Assembly (NCBI RefSeq): GCF_019599465.1
Contig: NZ_RKLR01000004.1
Location: 124,001-188,000, forward strand
DNA from: Haloarcula rubra
Lineage (GTDB): Archaea > Halobacteriota > Halobacteria > Halobacteriales > Haloarculaceae
Reading direction: 5' to 3'
DNA length: 64,000 bases
A program made the translations under genes and the position numbers. The notes below the pieces were generated by a model. The model had not been told where the DNA came from and searched no databases. It saw nothing but the letters and a program-made list of their open reading frames with translations. This document shows positions 20,720-28,020 of the stretch, piece by piece; positions within the stretch are counted from its first letter, which is position 1, and every line of letters starts with the position of its first letter.

Positions 20720-21256
20720 TCAGATGGCAGAGTCGTGTCGGTCGTCGAAGTTCCGCTCGGCGCGGTACTGGTCGACGAACTGCTCGACGTCGAACTTGAG
20801 CATCTGGGACTCGAACTCCGCCATCACGGCGTCGTCCTCGGCGTGACTGACGGCGTGTTCCATCAGTTCGACCAGCAACTCGACGACGATCTCGTGGAGG
20901 CGGCGGGAGTCGAAGTCGGTGACCCACGCCAGCGAGAACCCGACGGCCCCGTCCTCGGCGGCGTCGGCGACGGCGACCTTCTCCGGGAACTCCTCGATGA
21001 CGACGCCCATGAGATGAGCCATGGTGAACTCGTCGTGGTCGTCGGCCGGTTCGATGGTCTCCGTGAGTATCGCCTCCAGAAACTCCGGGACGAAGCGGGC
21101 CAGTGGGTGGGCGTCCAGCACGACGGCGTGACTCGCGCCACACGCGCAGTCGTACTCCCGAATCCCCATGTGCAGGTCGTCGTGAGTGTCGATGACCTCG
21201 CCACAGGCGAGTTCGAGTTCGGACTCGCGTCCGCCGGGCACGCGCGGTTCTGCCAT
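20720..21256 (-). CDS. Conserved haloarchaeal protein (DUF5815-like)
   Basis: 178 aa, acidic and soluble. It contains CGEVIDTHDDLH and YDCACGASHAVVLDAHPLARFVPEFL: a Cys-x-Cys cluster plus an upstream Cys that could bind a metal. A second half is predicted all-helical (RRLHEIVVELLVELMEHAV). The overall pattern matches a haloarchaea-restricted family recorded as DUF5815. Start ATG 21256 follows an AT-poor gap. Function unknown; name recalled from memory, not checked. Confidence 0.65.
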   Translation of the reverse strand: MAEPRVPGGRESELELACGEVIDTHDDLHMGIREYDCACGASHAVVLDAHPLARFVPEFLEAILTETIEPADDHDEFTMAHLMGVVIEEFPEKVAVADAAEDGAVGFSLAWVTDFDSRRLHEIVVELLVELMEHAVSHAEDDAVMAEFESQMLKFDVEQFVDQYRAERNFDDRHDSAI

Positions 21257-21328
21257 TGCCTCCGATAGGACACTCGTGGGGTTAAAGCCCGCGATACGGG
21301 GCGTGGCGCCAGAACTCGGCGTCGAGGT

Positions 21329-21745
21329 TCAGGGCCAGTCGTCGCGCTCGTCGTCCTCGTTGGTCGTCGCCGCGGGGGCCTCGGGTTCGCCGAGTTCCCA
21401 GTCGGCGGCCTCGGCGGCCTGTTCGACCGGGAGGTACTCCCACCCGGCCGTCTCGGCGAGTTCGGCGGCCGCCTCGTCGGTGCCGACGAAGACGTGACGG
21501 TCCGTGTCGAACTGCTCTTTGACGTTGACGAGACTCTCCTCGCGTCCCCGCGGCCCCGAGAAGAAGTCCTGTCGGATGCGGTGCTTCCGCGTGAAGTTGG
21601 TCACGACGTACGTGGGCTGGTCGGAGATGACGCCGACGTACTCGGACCACTGGCGGGCGTCGTTGAAGACGCTGTCCGGGTACGCCAGTTCCTTCAGGGC
21701 GTCGAGGTCGAACGCGAGGGTCATGTCGCCGCTGCCGCCGTCCAT
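21329..21745 (-). CDS. Conserved haloarchaeal hypothetical protein
   Basis: 138 aa, or 131 aa if the second ATG at 21724 (MTLAFDLDALKELAYPD) is used; the latter looks more natural because homologues normally start near a conserved aspartate-rich strand. The segment YVGVISDQPTYVVTNFTRKHRIRQDFF and the later HVFVGTDEAAAELAETAGWEYLPVEQA suggest an alpha/beta fold, perhaps HAD-like. No complete catalytic set is visible. The acidic C-terminal tail is low complexity. Confidence 0.6.
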   Translation of the reverse strand: MDGGSGDMTLAFDLDALKELAYPDSVFNDARQWSEYVGVISDQPTYVVTNFTRKHRIRQDFFSGPRGREESLVNVKEQFDTDRHVFVGTDEAAAELAETAGWEYLPVEQAAEAADWELGEPEAPAATTNEDDERDDWP

Positions 21746-21897
21746 GCGGGCTACTCCGCTACGGGCGAAAAAAAGGGCGTCGTTCTCACGCGCGCCCTGC
21801 CGAGAGCCGCGACACGGGACCGGCGACTGGTCGGTCTCGGAGCGGCGACAGACGGATACTCGGAGACGGCGTCGAAAAGGTGGGTCGGGCTACCGCG

Positions 21898-23148
21898 TCA
21901 CTCGGCGGGCGCGGCGGTCTGGGCCTTCACTTCTTCGAGGTCGACTTCCTTCTCCAGCAGGAGTTCCTTCTTCTCGGCGACCTGTCGCTCCTCGCGGATG
22001 AGCTTCTTGAACTTCGACTGCTGGGAGAGGTCGCCGATGAGCACGCCACCGACGAGCTGGCCGTCCTCGAAGGCCAGTCGGCGCCACTCGCTGTCGGAGT
22101 ACTTCCGTTCGGCCTCGTCGTCCCCGCGGGCCGGGTGACCGAACGAGAGGAACGGGAAGTCGAAGTGGGTGATGGAGTACGAGGAGACCCAGCGGAAGGC
22201 GTCGGCCTCGTCGTCTGCGACCATGTTCGACCCGGCGACCGAGCCCTGTTCCTTCGCGGAGCCCCACGCGCCGTTCTGGGCCTGCGCGTCAAGGATGGTG
22301 TCGTGGAACTGGGTGATGTCGCCGGCCGCGTAGACGTCCTTGACGCTGGTCTGCATGTACTCGTCGACGACGACGCCGTCGTCGAGTTCGACGCCGGACC
22401 CGGCGAGGAACTCCGTGTTGAAGTCCAGCCCGATAGCGACGCCGGCCCACTCGCCCTCGTACTCGACGCCGTTGGGGTCGACCGCGCCCGTGACGTGGCC
22501 GTCGTCGTCGACCGTGAAGTGGTCGACGCCGGAGTCGAAGACGGGTTCGACGCCGTTCTCGCGCAGGGCCTCGTGGATTATCTCCGCGCCGTCCTCCGAG
22601 AGCGCGTAGCGCCACCAGCGGTTGCCGCGCATGAGGTACTTCGCGTCGATGCCCTGTGCGGCACAGACGGCGGCGAGGTCGATGCCGAGCAGTCCGGCGC
22701 CGACGATGATACCCTGGTCGGCCTCCTCGGCGTGTTCGGCGATGCCGCGGGCGTCCTGGAACGTCCAGAAGTGGTGGACGCCGTCGGCGTCGCTGTTCTC
22801 GACGGGGACCTGTGCCGGGGTCCCGCCCGTCGCCACGAGGAGCTTGTCGTACTCGTAGGTGGTCCCGCTGTGGGTGTTGACCTCGTGGGCGTCGGGGTCG
22901 ATGTCGGTCACGTGGGTGTTGAGGTGGAGGTCGATGTCCCGCTCCTCGTACCACTCCGGTTCGTGGATGGAGATGGGCGCTTCCGGGAGTTTCCCCTTCG
23001 CGAACTCCTTGATGAGGATGCGGTTGTACAGGGCCTCGCCCTCGTCGGTGATGACGGTGACGTCTGCGTCTGGGTCTTCCTCGCGGATCGTCTCTGCGGC
23101 GGACGCTCCCGCGATTCCGTCTCCGATTATCACGTGCGACGTGCTCAT
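21898..23148 (-). CDS. NAD(P)/FAD-dependent oxidoreductase (pyridine nucleotide-disulfide oxidoreductase-like)
   Basis: 416 aa flavoprotein. The N-terminal FAD-binding motif is VIIGDGIAGASAAETIREED (residues 6-25), the NAD-binding motif QGIIVGAGLLGIDLAAVCAAQG. The second FAD contact is VKDVYAAGDITQF. No redox-active CxxxxC disulfide motif is present after the first strand, so it is not a classical disulfide reductase. The layout is closer to ferredoxin/rubredoxin reductase or nitrite-reductase-like FAD subunits. The last 70 residues (LIREERQVAEKKELLLEKEV onward) are a charged helix. Physiological electron partner unknown. Confidence 0.8.
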   Translation of the reverse strand: MSTSHVIIGDGIAGASAAETIREEDPDADVTVITDEGEALYNRILIKEFAKGKLPEAPISIHEPEWYEERDIDLHLNTHVTDIDPDAHEVNTHSGTTYEYDKLLVATGGTPAQVPVENSDADGVHHFWTFQDARGIAEHAEEADQGIIVGAGLLGIDLAAVCAAQGIDAKYLMRGNRWWRYALSEDGAEIIHEALRENGVEPVFDSGVDHFTVDDDGHVTGAVDPNGVEYEGEWAGVAIGLDFNTEFLAGSGVELDDGVVVDEYMQTSVKDVYAAGDITQFHDTILDAQAQNGAWGSAKEQGSVAGSNMVADDEADAFRWVSSYSITHFDFPFLSFGHPARGDDEAERKYSDSEWRRLAFEDGQLVGGVLIGDLSQQSKFKKLIREERQVAEKKELLLEKEVDLEEVKAQTAAPAE

Positions 23149-23278
23149 GTTCGGTGGGTAGGAAATCGGGCTTAATGTGGATTGCTATCTCCGTATCGGC
23201 CGTGATACCGGGGCCGAACTCGCCGAAATCCGGCGATAGTCGGGGCATTGAAGGCGTTCGCGTCCCAAGCCGTGGCTG

Positions 23279-23869
23279 ATGAAACTCCGTCAGAACGTCA
23301 AGCACTTCGCGGCCAAACAGGCGCTGACGCTCCCGGTGGTCGGGGACAAGGTCAACGACCGTCTGGTCGACCTCCACACGAACGTGTTCGCCGACAAGGC
23401 CGACCCGGACCGGGCCGACGAGCGCCGGCCCCACCTGGACGACTTCTTCGACGCGACGATGAACACCTACGTCGCGGCGCTGGAGGCGGGCTATCCGGAG
23501 GCAGAGGCCCGCGAGATAACCCACGTGCAGGCCAACTTCGACTTCTACAACCACGGCTGGACCGAGATGATGGAGTTCCCCAGCGACGAACTCGAAGTGC
23601 ACTACGAGCGATACGACGAGTTCTTCGAGCGCTACGACATCACCATCGACGACCCGCTCGGGAAGTTCCGACCGGCCGACGGCGTCGCCGAGGCTCCGTC
23701 GACGCCGGAGAAACTCGACGACCCGGACCACCCACACGCCGAGGGTGGCTTCGCGGACGACGCCTACGTCAAACTCGACAGCGGCGAGGTGGTCGTCGGC
23801 GGACAGGAGGAACCCGAAGACGTCAGTCCGTCCGAGGCCCCCGGCGTCGACGACGAGACGACCGACTGA
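23279..23869 (+). CDS. Conserved haloarchaeal protein (DUF6149-like)
   Basis: 196 aa soluble acidic protein. It begins MKLRQNVKHFAAKQALTLPV with helical N-terminal half and a motif rich in aromatic residues (NFDFYNHGWTEMMEFPSDEL). The last 60 residues are acidic and Pro/Glu rich (EEPEDVSPSEAPGVDDE). It matches a family I recall as DUF6149, function unknown. Its 3' end overlaps the convergent lipoprotein gene by 47 bases, an unusual antisense overlap. Confidence 0.65.
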   Translation: MKLRQNVKHFAAKQALTLPVVGDKVNDRLVDLHTNVFADKADPDRADERRPHLDDFFDATMNTYVAALEAGYPEAEAREITHVQANFDFYNHGWTEMMEFPSDELEVHYERYDEFFERYDITIDDPLGKFRPADGVAEAPSTPEKLDDPDHPHAEGGFADDAYVKLDSGEVVVGGQEEPEDVSPSEAPGVDDETTD

Positions 23870-24488
23870 GGCGCTCCTTGCGGCGGTCGGTCCAGCGCCG
23901 TCGCAACTCGAACGCCGCCAGTGGCGCCACCAGACTGCCGTCCTCGTGGTACCCAGCGACGGCGAACACGTGGCGGCCGTTCGTGCTGTCGACGACCACG
24001 TCGTGTTCTCGCGCGGCCGTCTCTCGCGTTCCGTTCAGTCCGACCCGCCAGACGAACTGCTCGCCCGGCGAGACGGTCAGCGAGCGGTCGCGCGCCCCGG
24101 CAGCGACGACGTGCCAGCCGTCCGGGTCCCGACGGGCCAGCGTCCACCAGTCTCGGCCGGTCTCGAAAGGGACGGCAGACCGGTTCTGGAGCGTGAACGA
24201 CAGGCGCTTGCCGACCTCTCGGAGCGTGTCGACTCTGAACAGGTCGACGGACGCGGTGAGGCGGACGTCGGGCCGTTCGCCCTCGGGCGCGTCGGGACAG
24301 ACGTACTCGTCGGCGTCGGCGGGGAGGCGCGGACACCGGTGCCGGTCGGGCGTCGTCGCACTCACGGCGGGACGGTCGGCGGTCGGTACCGGCGCGGCCG
24401 TCCGGACGGCACTGTCGCGCGTCGTCGGACAGCCAGCGAGTGCGCCCAGCGCCGCCCCGACGGCGGCGAGCACCTGACGGCGACGCAT
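23823..24488 (-). CDS. Tat-type lipoprotein, first member of a four-gene paralogue array
   Basis: 221 aa. The N-terminus MRRRQVLAAVGAALGALAGC has a twin-arginine start and a lipobox ending at Cys20. The mature domain carries a Cys-rich segment (HRCPRLPADADEYVCPDAP), then LSFTLQNRSAVPFETGRDWW, a beta-rich region, FVWRVGLNGTRE, and GRHVFAVAGYHEDGSLVAPL. These blocks recur in the same order in the three genes upstream. The C-terminus is unusually basic (RRRWTDRRKERLSRSSRRRR) and lies in the overlap with the convergent gene. The fold looks like an immunoglobulin-like surface domain; function unknown. Confidence 0.7.
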   Translation of the reverse strand: MRRRQVLAAVGAALGALAGCPTTRDSAVRTAAPVPTADRPAVSATTPDRHRCPRLPADADEYVCPDAPEGERPDVRLTASVDLFRVDTLREVGKRLSFTLQNRSAVPFETGRDWWTLARRDPDGWHVVAAGARDRSLTVSPGEQFVWRVGLNGTRETAAREHDVVVDSTNGRHVFAVAGYHEDGSLVAPLAAFELRRRWTDRRKERLSRSSRRRRRGPRTD

Positions 24489-24540
24489 ACGTCCTCGACG
24501 GCAGGCACGGCAAAGAGTTCGGCGGCCGAGCCTTTCGACG

Positions 24541-25191
24541 TCACGGCGTCCCGCTCGACCGGTCGACCGTACTCGCCCGTTCGTCTGCCACGACGTCGAA
24601 CAGACCGATGCACTCGCTGTGGAGTCCCGAACTGCCCTCGACCGTCTGGACCGCGAACGCGTATCGGCCCGGTGTGACTCGCGCGTCGACGGGTTCGAGA
24701 CGCTCGTCGGCAGTCGCGTCGCCGAGCACCCAGTCGAACCGCTCGTCGGGGCCGATCCGCACGAGCCGCGAGTCGGCGGACGCAGTCGCCGTCTGGACCC
24801 ACCCGCCCTCGCTGTCCGCTCGCATCACGTACCAACTCCTGGCGAACACCGAGAGGTCCTCGGGGCCCCGCCACCGCAGCGTGAAACGCAGTGGACTGGT
24901 CGGCCCGCCGTCGGTGAGCGTGACGACGGGGCGACTGGTCCCGAGGCGGAGTGCGGACGCCGGCGACTCGACGTGACTACAGACGCTCCGGTCGGTGCGG
25001 TCGTCGAACGTCGGACACGGCTCGCCGTCGAACCTCGCAGCCGGGGGTTCGGCCGTGGCAGTCGCCGAGGCGCGGTCGGCCGTCGGTACCGGTGCGGGCG
25101 TCCGCGTCGGTCGCTCGCGCTGTGTGGCCGGACAGCCTGCGACGGTCCCGAGTGCGCCGGCGACGCCGGCGAGTACTTGACGGCGACGCAT
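24541..25191 (-). CDS. Tat-type lipoprotein, second paralogue of the array
   Basis: 216 aa. It begins MRRRQVLAGVAGALGTVAGC, nearly the same signal and lipobox as its downstream neighbour. Shared blocks are: CPTFDDRTDRSVCSHVES (Cys pair), LRFTLRWRGPEDLSVFARSWYVM, WVQTATASADSRLVRIGPDERFDWVL, and PGRYAFAVQTVEGSSGLHSECIGLFDVV. Most similar to the gene at 25992. The ATG at 25191 is chosen because the long frame beyond it reads through the intergenic gap. Probably membrane-anchored at the cell surface. Confidence 0.7.
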   Translation of the reverse strand: MRRRQVLAGVAGALGTVAGCPATQRERPTRTPAPVPTADRASATATAEPPAARFDGEPCPTFDDRTDRSVCSHVESPASALRLGTSRPVVTLTDGGPTSPLRFTLRWRGPEDLSVFARSWYVMRADSEGGWVQTATASADSRLVRIGPDERFDWVLGDATADERLEPVDARVTPGRYAFAVQTVEGSSGLHSECIGLFDVVADERASTVDRSSGTP

Positions 25192-25244
25192 ACCTGTCCG
25201 TGGGCGCCCGTGACAAAGAGTGCGGCGGCGTAACGAGGCGTCAG

Positions 25245-25949
25245 CTATCCCTGTGCGGTCGTCTGCTCGGACCCAGTGAGCGGTATCGCCGTCTCGACGC
25301 GAGCGAGCGCGACGAACTCGGTGCGCTCCGCGGGCGCGTCCGTCGAGTCGTCGACTACCTGGTAGCCGCCGGTGACGCCGAACGCGTACACGCCCGGCGA
25401 CAGCGAGCGGTCGAGGCGTCTCGCGTCGTCGCTCGGCGACGGCCCCGACGCCGACGGAACCGCCCAGCGGTACGTCTCGCCCGACTCGACGAGAGACAGT
25501 GGCTCCGGAACCGGACCGTCGGGTCCGACCTTCGTCCACTCACCCTCGCCCTCGAAGCGGTGGAGCGACCAGTCGTAGGGGTTGAACCCGACCGTCCACT
25601 CCGAGCGGTTGTAGAGGACGAAAGAGAGCGTCTCCACGTCGTCGTCGCCCCCGTACGGGTCGAACACTTCGGGTTCGGCCGTCAGAACGACGGCGTCGTC
25701 CGTGGCCGTGTGGTAACAGACGGTCCGGTCGGCCCCGTCGTCGAACGACGGGCAGTCGAAGCCGTCGAAGACGTCCGTCGCGTCCGGCACGTCGGCGCTC
25801 GGCGTCCGCTCGTCGGTCGTCGCCGGGTCGTCGGTGCTCGTCACGGCGTCGTCGCCGGTGGATGCGTCCGCTGGTGGGTCGCCCGTCGAGAGACACCCGG
25901 CGCTCCCGAGGGCGGCGCCGACGGTGGCGAGGAGGGCACGTCGTTGCAC
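25245..25949 (-). CDS. Tat-type lipoprotein, third paralogue of the array
   Basis: 234 aa. Signal MQRRALLATVGAALGSAGC with lipobox Cys19, then an Asp/Thr-rich linker. CPSFDDGADRTVCYHTATDD, VETLSFVLYNRSEWTVGFNPYDWSL, YRWAVPSA and PGVYAFGVTGGYQ correspond block by block to the other members. The central loop is longer and includes an acidic stretch. The last segment (FVALARVETAIPLTGSE) differs from the others. Codon use matches the chromosome, which favours old local duplication rather than recent import. Confidence 0.7.
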   Translation of the reverse strand: MQRRALLATVGAALGSAGCLSTGDPPADASTGDDAVTSTDDPATTDERTPSADVPDATDVFDGFDCPSFDDGADRTVCYHTATDDAVVLTAEPEVFDPYGGDDDVETLSFVLYNRSEWTVGFNPYDWSLHRFEGEGEWTKVGPDGPVPEPLSLVESGETYRWAVPSASGPSPSDDARRLDRSLSPGVYAFGVTGGYQVVDDSTDAPAERTEFVALARVETAIPLTGSEQTTAQG

Positions 25950-25991
25950 GGGGCGACAGACGGCGGCACGGAGTAAAACCCTTCAGGACGC

Positions 25992-26615
25992 TCAAACGTC
26001 GGTTTGACCGCGTCCGTCGGCCGCGACGACGTCGAACAGTGCCAGACACTCGGTGTACACCGACGACCGCTCGCTGACGGTCTGGACGGCGAAGGCGTGC
26101 CGGCCCGGGGAGAGCGAGGTAGCCACCGACTCGACGTCGGCGGCGGTGTCGTGGGTCGTCGTATCGAGGAGCCAGTAGTGCCGGTCGCCGTGCTGGAGGT
26201 TGACCGTCTCCCCGCCCGGCGACGCCGTCGCGACGTTGGTCCACTCGTCGGCCGTCCGCTCGAACACGTACCAGTCGTTCGCGAACACCGTCAGCGCCCC
26301 CTCGGCGGTCCAGCGCAGCGTCAGGCGCAACGGCTTCACCGGGTCGCCGTCCGCCAGATGGACCACCGGCCGGTCGGGGAGGAGTCGGAGGGCCGACTCG
26401 GCCGACTGGACGTGGCCACACACCGTCTGGTCCGTCCGGCGGTCGAACCGGGGACATATCTCCTCGTCGAAGCGGCGCCAGCGGTCCGTCGAGACGGGGG
26501 CGTCGGAGGGCACCGGGGCGGGCGTCGTCACCGACGAGGACGACGCCTCGGTGCCGACGCTGTTGCACCCGGCGAACACCCCGGCGAGGCCGGCGAGGAC
26601 GGTGCGACGGCGCAT
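25992..26615 (-). CDS. Tat-type lipoprotein, fourth paralogue of the array
   Basis: 207 aa. Signal MRRRTVLAGLAGVFAGC (Cys17 lipidation site), Ser/Thr-rich linker. CPRFDRRTDQTVCGHVQS, LRLTLRWTAEGALTVFANDWYVF, VNLQHGDRHYWLL and PGRHAFAVQTVSERSSVYTECLALFDVV follow; these are the same blocks as in the 24541 gene, with a conserved Cys in the last block of both. First gene of the array in transcription order. No enzymatic residues are apparent. Confidence 0.7.
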   Translation of the reverse strand: MRRRTVLAGLAGVFAGCNSVGTEASSSSVTTPAPVPSDAPVSTDRWRRFDEEICPRFDRRTDQTVCGHVQSAESALRLLPDRPVVHLADGDPVKPLRLTLRWTAEGALTVFANDWYVFERTADEWTNVATASPGGETVNLQHGDRHYWLLDTTTHDTAADVESVATSLSPGRHAFAVQTVSERSSVYTECLALFDVVAADGRGQTDV

Positions 26616-26659
26616 CGCCGCCGGCTACGGCCCGGACGGACAAGAAGTGGGGGCCTCGT

Positions 26660-28009
26660 TCACTCGGTGGTCGGCGTCGCGCGGTCGGTCTCGGCGCCGA
26701 CCCGGCCGTCGATGCGGTCGGCACACTCGTAGCCGGCGACGACGCCGCCGTTCAGCGACCGCTCGGGGTACTGCGCCTTCGAAGCCATTCCGGCGTAGTA
26801 GACGCCGTCGGCCACCGCGTCCCCGAGGTCGTAGGGGACGACCATGTCGACGTACCCTCGCTCGTAGATGGGCGCGGTGCGGGGGTTTCGCGCGGTGCGG
26901 ACCCAGTTGACCGACTCGCGGTCGAAGTCGGGGAACAGGTCTTCGATGCCCGAGAGCCACGTCTCCCGGACCTCGTCGTCGTCCTGCTGCCAGACATCCT
27001 CCTCGGGGGACTGGATGTAGCGGGCGACGTACAGCAGGTGTTCGCCGCCGTAACGCTCGCGCGGGACGAAGTTCGTGTGCTCGATGAGTGCGCCGAAGGG
27101 GGCCTCGTCGGCGATGTTGAGCCAGTAGGTGTCCATCAGCGACTCGTCCATACTGACGACCGAACACACCGTCCCCTGGAAGTCGATGTCACAGGGGTAG
27201 CCCGTCAGGTCTTCGAGGACGTCGGGCATCGTCGCGACGACGACGCTGTCCACGTCGTGGGTCGTCGTCTCGCCGTCGCGTTCGACGGTCAGTCCGGCCA
27301 CCGCCCCGTCGGCGGTGTCGACGTCCGTCACGCGCGTGCCCGTCTCGATGTTCTCGCGGCCGACGGCGTCGACGAGGGCGTCCAGCAGGCGGCCGAACCC
27401 GCCGTCGAGGTAGCCCAGCACCTCGCCCTTCAGGATGTCTCGCTCGCCGCGGAACTTGATGCGCCCCAGCAGCCACGCCGCGCTCACGTCGGCTTTCCGG
27501 TCGCCGAACTTCGCGTCCAGCAAGGGCTCGAAGAACGTCTCGTAGACGTTCTGCGTGGTGTGTTCGCGGGCGAACTGTTCGACGGGGACGTCCTCGAAGT
27601 CGGACAGTTCCTCGTAGGTGTCGAACGAGGGGACGCCGCCGCGGACGTCGACGTCGAGCGTGAGCATCCCCAGACGGAACTTGTCGTAGAGGCTCCAGTG
27701 GGGGAAGGAGAGAATCTCCCACGGCTTGTCCATCGGGTGGACGACGCCGTCGACGTAGTAGGCGTTCTTCCCGATACGCCACTCGACGTCGTCGCCGAGT
27801 CCCAGTTCCTCGGCGAGTTCGACGATGGTCTCCTCGGACTTCGAGAGGTGGTGGTAGAACTTCTCGATGGGGTCCCCGGCCGTCTCGTACACCGCGGCCA
27901 GACCGCCCAGGTCGTCGCTGGCCTCGAACACGCGGACCTCGTGCCCGCGTTGCTGGAGGCGGTACGCCGCAGAGAGCCCCGCGATGCCGCCGCCGACGAC
28001 GCCTATCAT
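26660..28009 (-). CDS. FAD-dependent oxidoreductase, amine oxidase / protoporphyrinogen oxidase-like
   Basis: 449 aa. The dinucleotide-binding N-terminus is VVGGGIAGLSAAYRLQQRGHEVRVFEASDDLGG (residues 4-36), the classic start of this flavin family. A later ARYIQSPEEDVWQQDDDE region and the closing NGGVVAGYECADRI, matching the second FAD-contact strand, complete the fold. The WPP-like middle region and the FYHHLSKSEETI motif resemble a subgroup sometimes annotated as UDP-galactopyranose mutase-like or carotenoid/phytoene-type oxidases. Substrate cannot be assigned. Starts 11 bases from the kinase gene end. Confidence 0.75.
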   Translation of the reverse strand: MIGVVGGGIAGLSAAYRLQQRGHEVRVFEASDDLGGLAAVYETAGDPIEKFYHHLSKSEETIVELAEELGLGDDVEWRIGKNAYYVDGVVHPMDKPWEILSFPHWSLYDKFRLGMLTLDVDVRGGVPSFDTYEELSDFEDVPVEQFAREHTTQNVYETFFEPLLDAKFGDRKADVSAAWLLGRIKFRGERDILKGEVLGYLDGGFGRLLDALVDAVGRENIETGTRVTDVDTADGAVAGLTVERDGETTTHDVDSVVVATMPDVLEDLTGYPCDIDFQGTVCSVVSMDESLMDTYWLNIADEAPFGALIEHTNFVPRERYGGEHLLYVARYIQSPEEDVWQQDDDEVRETWLSGIEDLFPDFDRESVNWVRTARNPRTAPIYERGYVDMVVPYDLGDAVADGVYYAGMASKAQYPERSLNGGVVAGYECADRIDGRVGAETDRATPTTE

Positions 28010-28020
28010 ACGCGGGGGTA

